NCBI RefSeq assembly: GCF_014190935.1
Contig: NZ_JACHVV010000002.1
Span: forward strand, 62,001 to 126,000
DNA from: Chryseomonas sp014190935
Lineage (GTDB): Bacteria; Pseudomonadota; Gammaproteobacteria; Pseudomonadales; Pseudomonadaceae
Direction of reading: 5' to 3'
Length of the DNA: 64,000 nucleotides
Part shown: positions 10,832-19,731 of the stretch, one piece after another
Layout of the letters: each line of letters starts with the position of its first letter
Numbering within the stretch: the stretch's first letter is position 1
The notes under the pieces: generated by a model
Databases searched by the model: none
Told to the model about the DNA's origin: nothing
What the model saw: the letters and a program-made list of their open reading frames with translations, nothing else
Made by a program: the position numbers and the translations under genes

Positions 10832-11791
10832 TCACCGCTGCGCCGTCTGCGCCGGGGGTGCCAGGCTCGGGCCGAAGCCATCGTAGAACAGGCGGCTGGC
10901 GTCGTAGCCCTTGACCAGACCTTCGCCGGCGAAAAAGTCGACGGTGCGCTGCGCCTGGGCGATGGCCGCGGGGGTAACCGGTCCGAGACGGGTACGGGCG
11001 CGGCCGAACCAGGCCTGGGCGATGGCGGCATCGGCACGGGTGCGCTCGGCCCAGGCGCTGGCGTAGCGCGCCGTGTGTTCGGGATCGGCATTGGCCCAGG
11101 TCCGTGCCTGTTGCAGCCGCCGGAGGAAATCGGCGATGGCCTGGTGCCGGGCGGCATCGTCCAGCGCACCCTGGCTGGCCACCACGAAACTCTGCGCCGG
11201 GATCAGCCCTTCGGCGGTGGTGAGCACCCGGGCGCCGTGGCGCTGGGCCTGGGTGACATAGGGTTCCCAGGTGGCGATGGCGTCCACCGAACCGCCCTCC
11301 AGCGCATGGGAGGCATCCAGGGCATTGAGGTAGCGAAAGTTCACCTGCCCGCGCGGCACACCCGCCCGGTCTAGGGCGGACAGGGCCAGCTGCTGGCTCC
11401 AGGAGCCCTTCCAGATGGCCACCGTCTTGCCCTGCAGATCCGCAAGGTTGTGGATACTGGAGTCGCCGCGCACCAGCACCGCCACCCCGTCGAGGCTCTG
11501 GCGGCTGATGCCGACCACCCTGATCGGGGCGCCCAGGGCACCGAGGAACAGCGGCGGCGCATCGCCCAGCAGGCCCAGGTCGAGACTGCCGACATTGAGC
11601 GCCTCGGCCACCGGCGAGCCAGCGGTGAATTGCTTCCATTCCAGTTGATACGGCAGGTCGTTGAGGACGCCGGCGGCTTCCATCACGGTGCGAGTGTTGT
11701 AGCTCTGGTCGCCCACCACCAGGGTGGTGGCCAGGGCCTGGGTAGCGGCCAGCAGGCCGAGGGTAAGGCCGGCGAGGGTCTTGCGCAGCAT
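10832..11791 (-). CDS. SsuA-type aliphatic sulfonate ABC substrate-binding protein
   Basis: This 319-residue periplasmic protein has a signal peptide (1-21, ending QALA) and the SsuA/TauA fold signatures ALNVGSLDLG, VAIWKGSWSQQ and DAIATWEPYV. It contains no Cys and only one Met besides the start, the sulfur-sparing composition known for sulfate-starvation proteins. It is close in pattern to the SBP at 14310-15257 (shared WKGSWSQQL), suggesting duplication. No permease or ATPase directly follows it; it probably feeds the pair at 17046-18809 or one elsewhere. The exact ligand is unknown. Confidence 0.88.
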   Translation of the reverse strand: MLRKTLAGLTLGLLAATQALATTLVVGDQSYNTRTVMEAAGVLNDLPYQLEWKQFTAGSPVAEALNVGSLDLGLLGDAPPLFLGALGAPIRVVGISRQSLDGVAVLVRGDSSIHNLADLQGKTVAIWKGSWSQQLALSALDRAGVPRGQVNFRYLNALDASHALEGGSVDAIATWEPYVTQAQRHGARVLTTAEGLIPAQSFVVASQGALDDAARHQAIADFLRRLQQARTWANADPEHTARYASAWAERTRADAAIAQAWFGRARTRLGPVTPAAIAQAQRTVDFFAGEGLVKGYDASRLFYDGFGPSLAPPAQTAQR

Positions 11792-11805
11792 GGGAATTCC
11801 TATCG

Positions 11806-12987
11806 TCAGGTGTAGGCAAGGATCGCGGGGTATTGACCGTTGACCGCATAGCGCCCGACCTCCAGCACCTTGTAGGCCAGGGGGTCGTGCAGGCTATGGG
11901 TGCGCACGTCACGCCAGAAGCGATCCAGGCCCAGGCGGTTGTGGGTGGCGCGGGCACCCAGGGCATCGAATACCCGGGCGGTGACGTCCAGGGCGGTACG
12001 GGCGGCCAGCACCTTGGCGCTGGCCACGGCGATGGCCGTCTCGCCGCGCAATTCGGCGGTGAAGGCGGCATCGGCGGCCAGCAAGGCATCCACCTGCCGC
12101 GCGGCCACGTCGGCCAGGGACACGGCGCCCTGCAGGGCGATCCAGAGTTCGCCCATCTGGCTCAACACCAGTTGGTCCTCGCTGGCACTGGCGGCGAGGG
12201 AATGCACCCAGGGTCGCGCCTCTGCGTGCAGATAGCGCCGCGCCTCGCGCAGGGCGCCCTGGGCGGCGCCCAGGTAGTACTGGGTGAAGGCCGACTGGTT
12301 GACCGGGGTGCGGATCACCGCGGCGAAGTCGCCCGCGTCTTCCAGGTCGCAGACCTGGACCTCCTCGGCGCTGGCCCAGACGTCGTCGAGGGTAAAGCTG
12401 CCGCTGTCACTGCGGGCCACGCCGAAGTGGTCCCAGTCGTCGGCATAGGCCAGTCCCGGCCGGTCCGCCGGCAGGGTGACCATCAGGCGCGCTCCGCTCT
12501 CCCGATCACGGGCACTGATGGTGAGCCGATCGGCAAAGGCAGCGCCGCTGCAGAAGCCCTTGCGCCCGGTCAGGCGATAGCCGCCGTCATGGCTCGGCGT
12601 GGCGAGGATGTCGTCGTCGCGTGGATTGACCACCCCGGCCAGCCACAGCCGGCCTTCGGCGATTTCCGCCAGCAGGCGATCGCGCCGCGGCTGCGGCTCG
12701 CGGCGCAGGTTGATGGTGTTGAGCAGGTGATAGCCGAAGAGCAGGCCCACCGAGCCGTCGCCGGCGGCGATCTCGCGCAGCACGCGCATGGCCAGCGACC
12801 AAGGCTGGCCGGCACCCCCGAGCCGCACGGGGATGACCAGGTTGGTCAGGCCGCTGTCCTTGAGTCGCTGCAGCTGGGCGTCGGGACGAATGCGGTCGCG
12901 TTCGTCGGCCACCACCCGGGCGGCGAATTCCGCGCCGATCTCGCGGGCCAGCGTCAGCCAGCTAGCGGCATCCTCGATCGTGCTCAT
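11806..12987 (-). CDS. Acyl-CoA-dehydrogenase-fold flavin monooxygenase (SfnB/DszC-like)
   Basis: This 393-residue protein has the acyl-CoA dehydrogenase fold: an N-terminal helical part, a central beta part with GYRLTGRKGFCSGAAFAD, and a C-terminal helical bundle ending near FWRDVRTHSLHDP. In organosulfur loci this fold is used by DszC/SfnB-type enzymes that oxidise sulfur or nitrogen with reduced flavin, not by fatty-acid dehydrogenases. It directly abuts the LLM gene at 12988 (stop and ATG adjacent) and is followed 14 nt later by an SBP gene. The substrate is not determinable; SfnB-like sulfur acquisition oxidoreductase is the best family name. Confidence 0.82.
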   Translation of the reverse strand: MSTIEDAASWLTLAREIGAEFAARVVADERDRIRPDAQLQRLKDSGLTNLVIPVRLGGAGQPWSLAMRVLREIAAGDGSVGLLFGYHLLNTINLRREPQPRRDRLLAEIAEGRLWLAGVVNPRDDDILATPSHDGGYRLTGRKGFCSGAAFADRLTISARDRESGARLMVTLPADRPGLAYADDWDHFGVARSDSGSFTLDDVWASAEEVQVCDLEDAGDFAAVIRTPVNQSAFTQYYLGAAQGALREARRYLHAEARPWVHSLAASASEDQLVLSQMGELWIALQGAVSLADVAARQVDALLAADAAFTAELRGETAIAVASAKVLAARTALDVTARVFDALGARATHNRLGLDRFWRDVRTHSLHDPLAYKVLEVGRYAVNGQYPAILAYT

Positions 12988-14313
12988 CTAGTCCTCCAGA
13001 GGGCCGAGGCCCAGGTGATCTCTCAGGGTCGAGCCCTGGTACTGGCGCCGGAACAGCCCGCGACGCTGCAGGTGCGGCACCACGCTCTCGCTGAATTCAA
13101 CGAAGGAACCCGGCAGGTAGCCGGGGGAAATCACGAAGCCGTCGCACCCGCCGGCTTCGAACAGCTCGGCCAGCTGGTCGGCGATCTGGGCACCGGTACC
13201 CACCAGCTGCGGCACGCGGACGCTGGCGGCGTAGCTGCGACCCAGTTCGGCCAGGGTGGTGCGCGGCCCCAGCGCCAGGAGCTTCTCGGCAGCGGCCGGC
13301 GGCAGGTCGCCGACCTCGGCCACCTCGCCCAGGGCGGTGTTCAGGGTGAAGCGCGACAGGTCGATGTTGAGCTGGGAGCAGAGGGTGATCAGCCCCACTT
13401 CCGGTTGCGCCAGGGCGTTGTGTCTTTCCTGCTTGGCGCGCGCCTCGGCTTCGCTGCCGCCGATGAAGGGCATGACCGAGGTGAGGATCTTGCAGCCGTC
13501 GGGCGACCGCCCCTGCTCCAGCACCTGGCGGCGGACATTGTCGCGAAAGGCACGCATGGCGGCGAGATTCGGCTGGATGGTGAAGATGGCCTCGGCCCAG
13601 CGCGCGCCGAAGCGCCGGCCGCGACCGCTGGAACCGGCCTGGATCAGCACCGGGCGCCCCTGGGGACTGCGCGGGATATTGAGCGGACCTTCCACGCGGA
13701 ACCAGTCGCCCTGGTGATCGAGGGCGCGCACCTGCGCGGGGTCGGCCAGCACGCCAGCAGTCCGATCCAGGCGCAGCGCGTTGGGTCCCCAACTGCGCCA
13801 GAGCTTGACGGCCACCTCGACGAATTCGTCGGCGCGGTCGTAGCGCAGATCGTGCTCCAGGTGGCGCTCCTTGCCGAACAGCCGGCCCTCGCTGTCGTTC
13901 ATCGAGGTGACGATGTTCCAGGCGGCGCGCCCACGGGACAGGTGATCGAGGGTGGCGAAGGCCCGGGCGACATGGGCCGGTTCATAGTAGGTGGTGGAGC
14001 GGGTGCAACCCAGCCCGAGGTGGCGGGTATGGGCCACCAGGTAGGACAACAGCGGCAGCGGATCGAGGCGGGTGGCGTCCTGGGCGCCGAGGCGCAGCGC
14101 GGTCTCCCGCGAGCCGCCGAGCTGGTCGCCCACGGCCAGGCGGTCGGCGAAGAACAGGAAGTCGAACAGCCCCTCCTCCAGCGCCTTGGCCGCGCGGACG
14201 TAGTAGTCCGGGTCGAGGAAGTCGCCCTGGGTGTCGGGGTGGCGCCAGACGGCGTGGCTGTGGACGACGGGACCGGCCAGCAGGAAGCCGGCGAGGTGCA
14301 GTTGGCGACTCAT
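12988..14313 (-). CDS. LLM-class FMN-dependent monooxygenase (NtaA/SnaA/DszA family)
   Basis: The 441-residue protein shows the luciferase-like barrel of the NtaA/DszA branch: a FADRLAVGD block near the start, GRAAWNIVTSMNDSEGR (flavin-site region) and VLIQAGSSGRGRRF. These enzymes use FMNH2 from a partner reductase and O2 to cleave C-S or C-N bonds. It overlaps the SBP gene at 14310 by 4 nt and abuts the DszC-like gene, so the three form a translationally linked set. No flavin reductase gene is present in the window. The likely substrate is an organosulfur compound, by context. Confidence 0.87.
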   Translation of the reverse strand: MSRQLHLAGFLLAGPVVHSHAVWRHPDTQGDFLDPDYYVRAAKALEEGLFDFLFFADRLAVGDQLGGSRETALRLGAQDATRLDPLPLLSYLVAHTRHLGLGCTRSTTYYEPAHVARAFATLDHLSRGRAAWNIVTSMNDSEGRLFGKERHLEHDLRYDRADEFVEVAVKLWRSWGPNALRLDRTAGVLADPAQVRALDHQGDWFRVEGPLNIPRSPQGRPVLIQAGSSGRGRRFGARWAEAIFTIQPNLAAMRAFRDNVRRQVLEQGRSPDGCKILTSVMPFIGGSEAEARAKQERHNALAQPEVGLITLCSQLNIDLSRFTLNTALGEVAEVGDLPPAAAEKLLALGPRTTLAELGRSYAASVRVPQLVGTGAQIADQLAELFEAGGCDGFVISPGYLPGSFVEFSESVVPHLQRRGLFRRQYQGSTLRDHLGLGPLED

Positions 14314-15257
14314 CGGCTGGCCTCCCGGGGCGCTTGCAGGTAGCGATTGAAGCGCTGGTCATAGAGCGACTTGACGTCATAGGGCTGCGGCAGCACCCCG
14401 GCCTTGACCAGGAAGTCGGCGGTCTTCTGGCCGTCGCTCAGGGTCTGGGCGCTGATCGGTTCGACCCAGGTGGCATCGCGGCGGAACCAGCGCTCGGCGA
14501 TGGCCGGATCGGAGTTGTTGCGCCTGGCCCAGGCCTGGGCATAGACGTCGACATTGTCCCGCGCCCAGCTGCGAGCGCGTTGCAACCGGGCGACGAAATC
14601 GCCGATGGCGGCGCGGTTCTCGTCCAGGTGCTGGGTGTTGGCCACCACATAGACCGGCGCCGGCATCAGGTCCTTGGCGGTGACCAGCACCCGTCCGCCC
14701 TGGCGTTCCACCATGCTCACATAGGGCTCCCAGGTGGCGGTGGCGTCCAGGGTGCCCTGGCTCAGGGCGGCCACGGCCTCGGTGGGCATCAGGTAGCTGT
14801 AGCGCGGGGCGTCGCTGGGCAGGCCGGCCTGTTCCAGCGCCGAATAGACCAGTTGCTGGCTCCAGGAGCCCTTCCAGATGGCCACGCGCTTGCCGGCCAG
14901 GTCCGCCACCGTCTTGATCGGTGAATCCTTGCCGACCACGATGGCGGTGCCGTCCGGGCGGTTGCGGGTCACCGCCACCACCTTAACCGGTCCCCCGCGC
15001 GCAGCCAGGGCGATCACCGGGGTGTCGCCGACGATGCCCACGTCGATGGAGCCGACATTGAGCGCTTCCACCACCGGGCCCCCGGCGTTGAATCTCTTCC
15101 ACTCGATCTGGTACGGCAGATCCTTTAGCTCGCCGGCCTGCTCCAGCAGGGTGCTGCTGTAGTAGAACTGGTCACCGATGGTAAGGGTGACCGCCTGGGC
15201 CAGGCTGGCGGAGGTGCCGGCCAGCAGGCCGGCGGCGAATAGCAATCCCTTGATCAC
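14310..15257 (-). CDS. SsuA-type sulfonate ABC substrate-binding protein
   Basis: The 315-residue protein has a signal peptide (1-22, ending LAQA) and the SsuA blocks ALNVGSIDVG, VAIWKGSWSQQ and DATATWEPYV. It has no Cys and three Met besides the start. Its 3' end overlaps the start of the LLM gene at 14313. Together with the protein at 10832 it represents a second binding protein for the same kind of ligand, possibly with different chain-length preference. It has no dedicated permease beside it. Confidence 0.88.
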   Translation of the reverse strand: MIKGLLFAAGLLAGTSASLAQAVTLTIGDQFYYSSTLLEQAGELKDLPYQIEWKRFNAGGPVVEALNVGSIDVGIVGDTPVIALAARGGPVKVVAVTRNRPDGTAIVVGKDSPIKTVADLAGKRVAIWKGSWSQQLVYSALEQAGLPSDAPRYSYLMPTEAVAALSQGTLDATATWEPYVSMVERQGGRVLVTAKDLMPAPVYVVANTQHLDENRAAIGDFVARLQRARSWARDNVDVYAQAWARRNNSDPAIAERWFRRDATWVEPISAQTLSDGQKTADFLVKAGVLPQPYDVKSLYDQRFNRYLQAPREASR

Positions 15258-15327
15258 GAAGGCGTCTCCTCGAGGGTATCGGGAGCGCTCCGTGGGTACG
15301 GTCGCGCAGTGGGTGGGTCAGCCGGCT

Positions 15328-16416
15328 TCAGCCGGTGCGACGGGCGCCGGCCAGGCGGGCAGCGACCTTTTCACGTGTAAGCGGGATCAGCTCGCGGCCG
15401 TATTCGACGGCGTCGTTGAGCGGATCGAAGCCGCGGATCAGGAAGCTGTCGACGCCTAGGTCGTAGTAGTCCAGCAGGGCATCGGCCACCTGCTCGGCGG
15501 TGCCCACCAGGGCGGTGGAGTTGTGCCCACCACCGACCAGGGCGGCGATGCCGGTCCAGAGCCGGCGATCCACGCGATCGCCCAGGGCCACGGTATCGCG
15601 CAGGCGCTGGGCCCCGACCGCTTCCGGCTTGGCCGGATGCACCGCGCCTTCTGCGGCCAGGCGCGCCTTGGCCTGTTGGCGGATGGCCTCGGCCTTGGCC
15701 CAGGCGGCGTCCTCGGTGTCGCCGAGGATCACCCGAAAGGAGACATTGAAGCTGGGGGTGCGGCCATGGCGCGCCGCCTCGGCGCGGACCGCGGCAATGG
15801 TCTCGCGGGTCTGGGCCAGGGACTCGCCCCACAGCGCGAAGACATCGGCGTGCTTGCCGGCCACCCGCAGGGCGGCTGGCGAGGAGCCGCCGAAATAGAC
15901 CGGCAGGCTCGGCTGCTGCAGCGGCTTGATGGCGGAGAAGCCGTTCGCCACCCGGTAGTGCTCGCCCTCGTGGTCGAAGGGCTGGGTGCTGGTCCACTCC
16001 TGGCGCACCACGTCGAGAAATTCCTCGGTGCGGGCGTAGCGCTGGTCGTGGTCGAGCCAGTCGCCGTCCTTGCGCTGCTCCCCGTCGCTGCCGCCGCTGA
16101 TGATGTGCACCGCCAGGCGGCCGTCGAGCAGATGGTCGAGGGTCGCCAGCTTGCGCGCCGCCAGGGTCGGGGCGACGAAACCGGGCCGATGGGCCAGCAG
16201 GAACTTGAGTTTCTGCGTCGCCTGCCCTGCCAGGGCGGTGACCAGGAAGCCATCGGGTTGATCGGACCAGTAGCCCACTAGGATGCGATCGAAGCCGGCC
16301 TGCTCGTGGGCCTGGGCGAAGCGGGTGATATAGCCCTTGTCGAAGATGGGACCGGAGGGGGCGATGATTTCCGAGGTGAGGCGATGGCCGATCATGCCGA
16401 GGAACTGAACGCTCAT
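15328..16416 (-). CDS. SsuD-like FMNH2-dependent alkanesulfonate monooxygenase
   Basis: The 362-residue LLM protein resembles SsuD-type enzymes: SGPIFDKGYITRFAQAHE, KFLLAHRPGF, the HIISGGSDGEQ block, DHDQRYARTEEFLD and PVYFGGSSPAAL. SsuD releases sulfite from alkanesulfonates with FMNH2 and O2. Only two Met (both in the first eight residues) and no Cys are present, fitting a sulfate-starvation protein. It is the first gene of the minus-strand series 16416 to 10832. The reductase partner SsuE is not in the window. Relative to E. coli SsuD (381 aa) it is somewhat shorter. Confidence 0.85.
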   Translation of the reverse strand: MSVQFLGMIGHRLTSEIIAPSGPIFDKGYITRFAQAHEQAGFDRILVGYWSDQPDGFLVTALAGQATQKLKFLLAHRPGFVAPTLAARKLATLDHLLDGRLAVHIISGGSDGEQRKDGDWLDHDQRYARTEEFLDVVRQEWTSTQPFDHEGEHYRVANGFSAIKPLQQPSLPVYFGGSSPAALRVAGKHADVFALWGESLAQTRETIAAVRAEAARHGRTPSFNVSFRVILGDTEDAAWAKAEAIRQQAKARLAAEGAVHPAKPEAVGAQRLRDTVALGDRVDRRLWTGIAALVGGGHNSTALVGTAEQVADALLDYYDLGVDSFLIRGFDPLNDAVEYGRELIPLTREKVAARLAGARRTG

Positions 16417-16496
16417 GGTGGTGAATCCCGTGCCGAGGTAAATGGGACGCCTTTTGGGAAGGGCGTTGGCTGGGGTTCACCTTAGGCAGCCAGGGC

Positions 16497-16516
16497 ATAA
16501 GAAGGAAATTCCTTAT
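16497..16516 (-). promoter_or_regulatory. Palindromic site upstream of the SsuD-like gene
   Basis: AAGGAAATTCCTT (16502-16514) is a perfect palindrome around a central A, flanked by ATAAG and AT. It lies about 85 nt upstream of the ATG at 16416 in an AT-rich stretch that contrasts with the GC-rich surroundings. A regulator of the sulfur operon (CysB/Cbl or another LysR protein) could bind here; that is inference. Confidence 0.4.
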
Positions 16517-16600
16517 GCGCATATCGTAATTCGAGTTTTATTTATTGTGCGCATTTAAGGCAGATAGCGCAGCGCATCCCGTCGCGATCGCGATGGCACT

Positions 16601-17030
16601 GTAGCGTGGCAAACGGCGCAGCTTTTTCCACTGGAGGACCGGGTGCGGGGGCGCCCTCACCCCAGCCCTCTCCCAGGGGGAGAGGGGGTGGTCCGAACGA
16701 GCATTGAGAAATGGTGGTCCCGGCGCAGATCCGGTGGTCTGTTGGGCTTCGACGGAAGAGCCGTCTCAACCCAACCTACGGGGTGCTCCTTAGGTTGGGT
16801 TGAGTACCGTAGCGTGGAAAACGGCGCAGCCTTTTCCACTGATGGATTGGGTGCTAAGGGTGCCCTCACCCCAGCCCTCTCCCAAGGGGAGAGGGGGTGG
16901 TCCGAGCGAGGGTTAAGAGGTGTTGGTGTTGCGGCAGATCCGGTGGGTTGTTGGGCTTCGACGGAAGAGCCGTCTCAACCCAACCTACGGTGCTGTTTCG
17001 TAGGTTGGGTTGAGCGCAGCGAAGCCCAAC
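16601..17030. repeat. Tandem composite palindromic repeat, two ~208-bp units
   Basis: Units start at 16601 and 16809 with GTAGCGTGG. Each has three parts in the same order: a GTGGAAAA/TTTTCCAC-type hairpin (imperfect in unit 1), a CCCTCACCCCAGCCCTCTCC hairpin with its GAGAGGGGGTGG partner (16654-16691 and 16863-16900), and a GTTGGGCTTCGACGGAAGAG block followed by CAACCCAACCTACG. The last unit ends with GTAGGTTGGGTTGAGCGCAG and GAAGCCCAAC. This gene-free stretch separates two same-strand sulfur operons. The related element at 3702-3863 lacks the middle hairpin. Confidence 0.85.
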
Positions 17031-17045
17031 AAAAAGCGCCAGACC

Positions 17046-17912
17046 CTACCGCTGCATTCCCCACTTCTTCACCGTCAGCCGCTCCAGGGTGGCGAACACC
17101 AGGCCTTCCACCAGCAGGCCAATGATGATCACCGCGGCCAGGCCAGCGAAGACGCGGTCGGTGTAGAGCTCGTTGCGATTCTGGAAGATGTACCAGCCCA
17201 GGCCGCCCTTGCCGCTGGAGGCACCGAACACCAGCTCGGCGGCGATCAGGGTGCGCCAGGCGAAGGCCCAGCCAATCTTCAGGCCCGAGACGATGGCCGG
17301 CAACGCCGCCGGGATGAGGATAAGCCCGACGTACCTCAGCCCCTTGAGGCCGTAGTTGCGCCCCGCCATGCGCAGGGTGTCGGAGACGCCGAGAAAGCCC
17401 GAATAGGTGTTGAGCGCCATGGGCCAGAGCACCGAATGCACCAGCACGAACACCAGGCTGTTCTCGCCGAGGCCGAACCAGAGCAGTGCCAGGGGCAGCA
17501 GGGCGATGGCCGGCAGCGGATTGAACATCGAGGTCAGGGTGCCGAGCAGGTCGCGACCGAACTGGGTTGAGACGGCCAGGGCGCTCAGCGCCAGGGCCAG
17601 GACCACGCCCAGCAGATAGCCCTTGAGCAGGGTGCCGAGGGAAATGGCGACCTTGGCCGGCAACTCGCCGGTCACCAGGCCATCCCAGAAGGCGGCGGCG
17701 GTCTGCAGGAAGCTGGGCAGCAGCAGGTCGTTGCCCTGCCAGCGGGCGGCCACTTCCCAGGCCAGCATCAGGATCGCCAGGATCACCAGCTTGCGCAGCC
17801 AGGCCTGGCTCCACAGGCGCGTCGCCAGAGGCAGCTCGACCGCCAGCGGCAAATCGTCGAGGGGCGCGAGGTCCCGTTGGTATTCGGCCCGCACCGGGGG
17901 CTGTCGAGTCAT
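17046..17912 (-). CDS. ABC transporter permease, SsuC/TauC type
   Basis: The 288-residue membrane protein has about six helices and the binding-protein-dependent permease loop, seen here as AGRNYGLKGLRYVGLILIPA, which contacts the ATPase. The TauC/SsuC resemblance continues with ALPAIVSGLKIGWAFAWRTL. It follows the ATPase gene by 15 nt and completes an SBP-dioxygenase-ATPase-permease operon transcribed from 20742. It is probably used by the local SBP at 19732 and perhaps also by the orphan SBPs downstream. Confidence 0.88.
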   Translation of the reverse strand: MTRQPPVRAEYQRDLAPLDDLPLAVELPLATRLWSQAWLRKLVILAILMLAWEVAARWQGNDLLLPSFLQTAAAFWDGLVTGELPAKVAISLGTLLKGYLLGVVLALALSALAVSTQFGRDLLGTLTSMFNPLPAIALLPLALLWFGLGENSLVFVLVHSVLWPMALNTYSGFLGVSDTLRMAGRNYGLKGLRYVGLILIPAALPAIVSGLKIGWAFAWRTLIAAELVFGASSGKGGLGWYIFQNRNELYTDRVFAGLAAVIIIGLLVEGLVFATLERLTVKKWGMQR

Positions 17913-17927
17913 GGGTCTACCTCGAAA

Positions 17928-18809
17928 CTAGTAGGAAATGCGGCCCTGGACGATGGCCTGCTGCAGGCGCAGGCGCTCGTCGGCGACCTCGGGTGGCAGC
18001 GTCTGAACGTCGTCGGGGAACAGCAGGTTGTGGATGCGCAGCGCGGTGCTCTGGAATTCGGCGCCGCCGAAGTCCTCGAGGCCGAACTGGTGGCAGTTGA
18101 GTTCCGCGCGGACCCGACCCGGATGGGGCGACAAGAGCAGGATGCGATTACCCACCACCAGCGCCTCTTCGATGGAGTGGGTGACGAACAGCAGGGTGAA
18201 GCGCACCTCGTCCCAGAGCGCCAGCAATTCTTCCTGCATCTTGCGCCGGGTCAGGGCATCCAGGGCGGCGAAGGGTTCGTCCATCAGCAGGATCTTGGGC
18301 TGCATGGCCAGGGCGCGCGCGATGGCCACCCGCTGCTTCATGCCGCCGGAGAGATGATGCGGATAGGCATCGACGAAGCGCGCCAGGCCGACCTTGTCCA
18401 GGTAGTGCAGCGCCCGCTCGCGCGCCTCGCCACGACTGGCCTGGCGACTGGCGAGCAGCGGGAACATGGTGTTCTCCAGCACCGTCTTCCACGGCGGCAG
18501 CTGGTCGAATTCCTGGAACACCACGATGCGATCCGGTCCCGGGCCCCTGATCGGCTGGCCATCCAGACGGATCTCGCCGTGCAGCGGCGGCAGAAAGCCC
18601 GCCACCGACTTGAGCAGACTGGACTTGCCGCAGCCGGACGGGCCGAGCAGGACGAAGCGGTCGGCGCCATGCACCTCGAAGGACACCTGGTGGGTGGCCC
18701 GCACCCGGCGCTCGCGGGTGCGGTATTCGAGATCGAGATCCTGCACCTGCAGCAGCGGCTGGGTCTGCGCCAGGGTCAGATGCGGACGGGAAGCGAGAGG
18801 AGCGTTCAT
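17928..18809 (-). CDS. ABC transporter ATPase, SsuB/TauB type
   Basis: The 293-residue ATPase has Walker A GPSGCGKSS, Q-loop VVFQEFDQLPPW, signature LSGGMKQR and Walker B LLMDEPFAALD. The ATG at 18809 is chosen because GGAGACG precedes it and homologous ATPases begin at this point; a longer upstream frame overlaps the TauD-like gene. It lies between the dioxygenase and permease genes in one operon and powers uptake of an organosulfur compound. Confidence 0.9.
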   Translation of the reverse strand: MNAPLASRPHLTLAQTQPLLQVQDLDLEYRTRERRVRATHQVSFEVHGADRFVLLGPSGCGKSSLLKSVAGFLPPLHGEIRLDGQPIRGPGPDRIVVFQEFDQLPPWKTVLENTMFPLLASRQASRGEARERALHYLDKVGLARFVDAYPHHLSGGMKQRVAIARALAMQPKILLMDEPFAALDALTRRKMQEELLALWDEVRFTLLFVTHSIEEALVVGNRILLLSPHPGRVRAELNCHQFGLEDFGGAEFQSTALRIHNLLFPDDVQTLPPEVADERLRLQQAIVQGRISY

Positions 18810-18823
18810 GGTCGTCTCCTCCC

Positions 18824-19705
18824 TCAAAAAGGCGCATCGCCCTGGATGGTGGTGCGATACAGCTTGCGCCTCAGGTGATTGGGGCAGCCGGCCGCCAGGT
18901 GCAGCAGCGAGCGGTTGTCCCAGAACACCAGGTCGTGGGGCTGCCACTGGTGGCGATAGAGGTGCTCGGGCTTGACGCTGTGGGCGTACAGCTCGGCCAG
19001 CAGCTCGCGACTCTCGTCTTCCGGCAGGCCGACGATATGGGTAGTGAAGCCCTCGCTGACGAACAGCGCCTTGCGGCCGTTTTCCGGATGGGTGCGCACC
19101 ACCGGATGCACCACCGCCTTGACCTCGGCCAGTTGCGCGGCAGTCAGGGTAGGCCGCCAGTTACCCTCGAACTTGGGCTTGGCATAGGTGGCGGTGTAGG
19201 AATGCTCCGCCTGCAGGCCGTCGACCTGGCGCTTGAGCGCCGCCGGCAGGGTGTCGTAGGCCAGGTGCATATTGGCGAAGAGGGTATCGCCGCCCTCCTC
19301 CGGCAACTCCTGGGCATGCAGCATGGAACCCAGGCTCGGCAATTCCTTGTAGGAGAGGTCCGAGTGCCAGAACTTGCCGGCATCGCCCAGGCCGATTGGC
19401 TGACCGTCTTCGACGATGTTGGAGACGATGAGGATCTCCGGGTGGCCGGCCAGGTGGAATTGCTTGAGGACATGGATCTGCAACTCGCCGAAGCGGCGAC
19501 TGAAGGCGATCTGCTCCTCGGGGGTGATGCGCTGGTCGCGGAACACCACCACATGGTGGTCCAGGTGGGCGCGATGGACCCGGGCGAAGTCTTCGGCATT
19601 GAGCGGCTGGGCCAGATCGACGCCGAGGATCTCGGCCCCCAGGTTGCCGAAGGGACGGATCTCGAAAGTCTGGCCGGCGGCCGGACGGGGGGATGCGAGA
19701 GTCAT
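18824..19705 (-). CDS. TauD/TfdA-family 2-oxoglutarate-dependent dioxygenase
   Basis: The 293-residue protein has the Fe(II)-binding facial triad of the family: His114-x-Asp116 in WHSDLSYK and His269 in LLHLAAG, with Arg284 positioned to bind 2-oxoglutarate. TauD releases sulfite from taurine; close relatives (AtsK) cleave alkyl sulfate esters. The gene sits 26 nt after the SBP gene and 14 nt before the ATPase gene, so it is linked to uptake of its substrate. Which organosulfur compound it attacks is open; both taurine and alkyl sulfates are possible. Confidence 0.87.
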   Translation of the reverse strand: MTLASPRPAAGQTFEIRPFGNLGAEILGVDLAQPLNAEDFARVHRAHLDHHVVVFRDQRITPEEQIAFSRRFGELQIHVLKQFHLAGHPEILIVSNIVEDGQPIGLGDAGKFWHSDLSYKELPSLGSMLHAQELPEEGGDTLFANMHLAYDTLPAALKRQVDGLQAEHSYTATYAKPKFEGNWRPTLTAAQLAEVKAVVHPVVRTHPENGRKALFVSEGFTTHIVGLPEDESRELLAELYAHSVKPEHLYRHQWQPHDLVFWDNRSLLHLAAGCPNHLRRKLYRTTIQGDAPF

Positions 19706-19731
19706 TGGAGTTTTCTCCTTGGTGGTCCAGC

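Noticed and set aside
11833..14343. Long plus-strand open frame opposite the DszC-like and LLM genes
   Set aside because: It is antisense to two genes with clear family motifs and contains no motif of its own.
16601..17030. CRISPR-like repeat array
   Set aside because: There are only two long units, each internally palindromic, without short unique spacers or cas genes.
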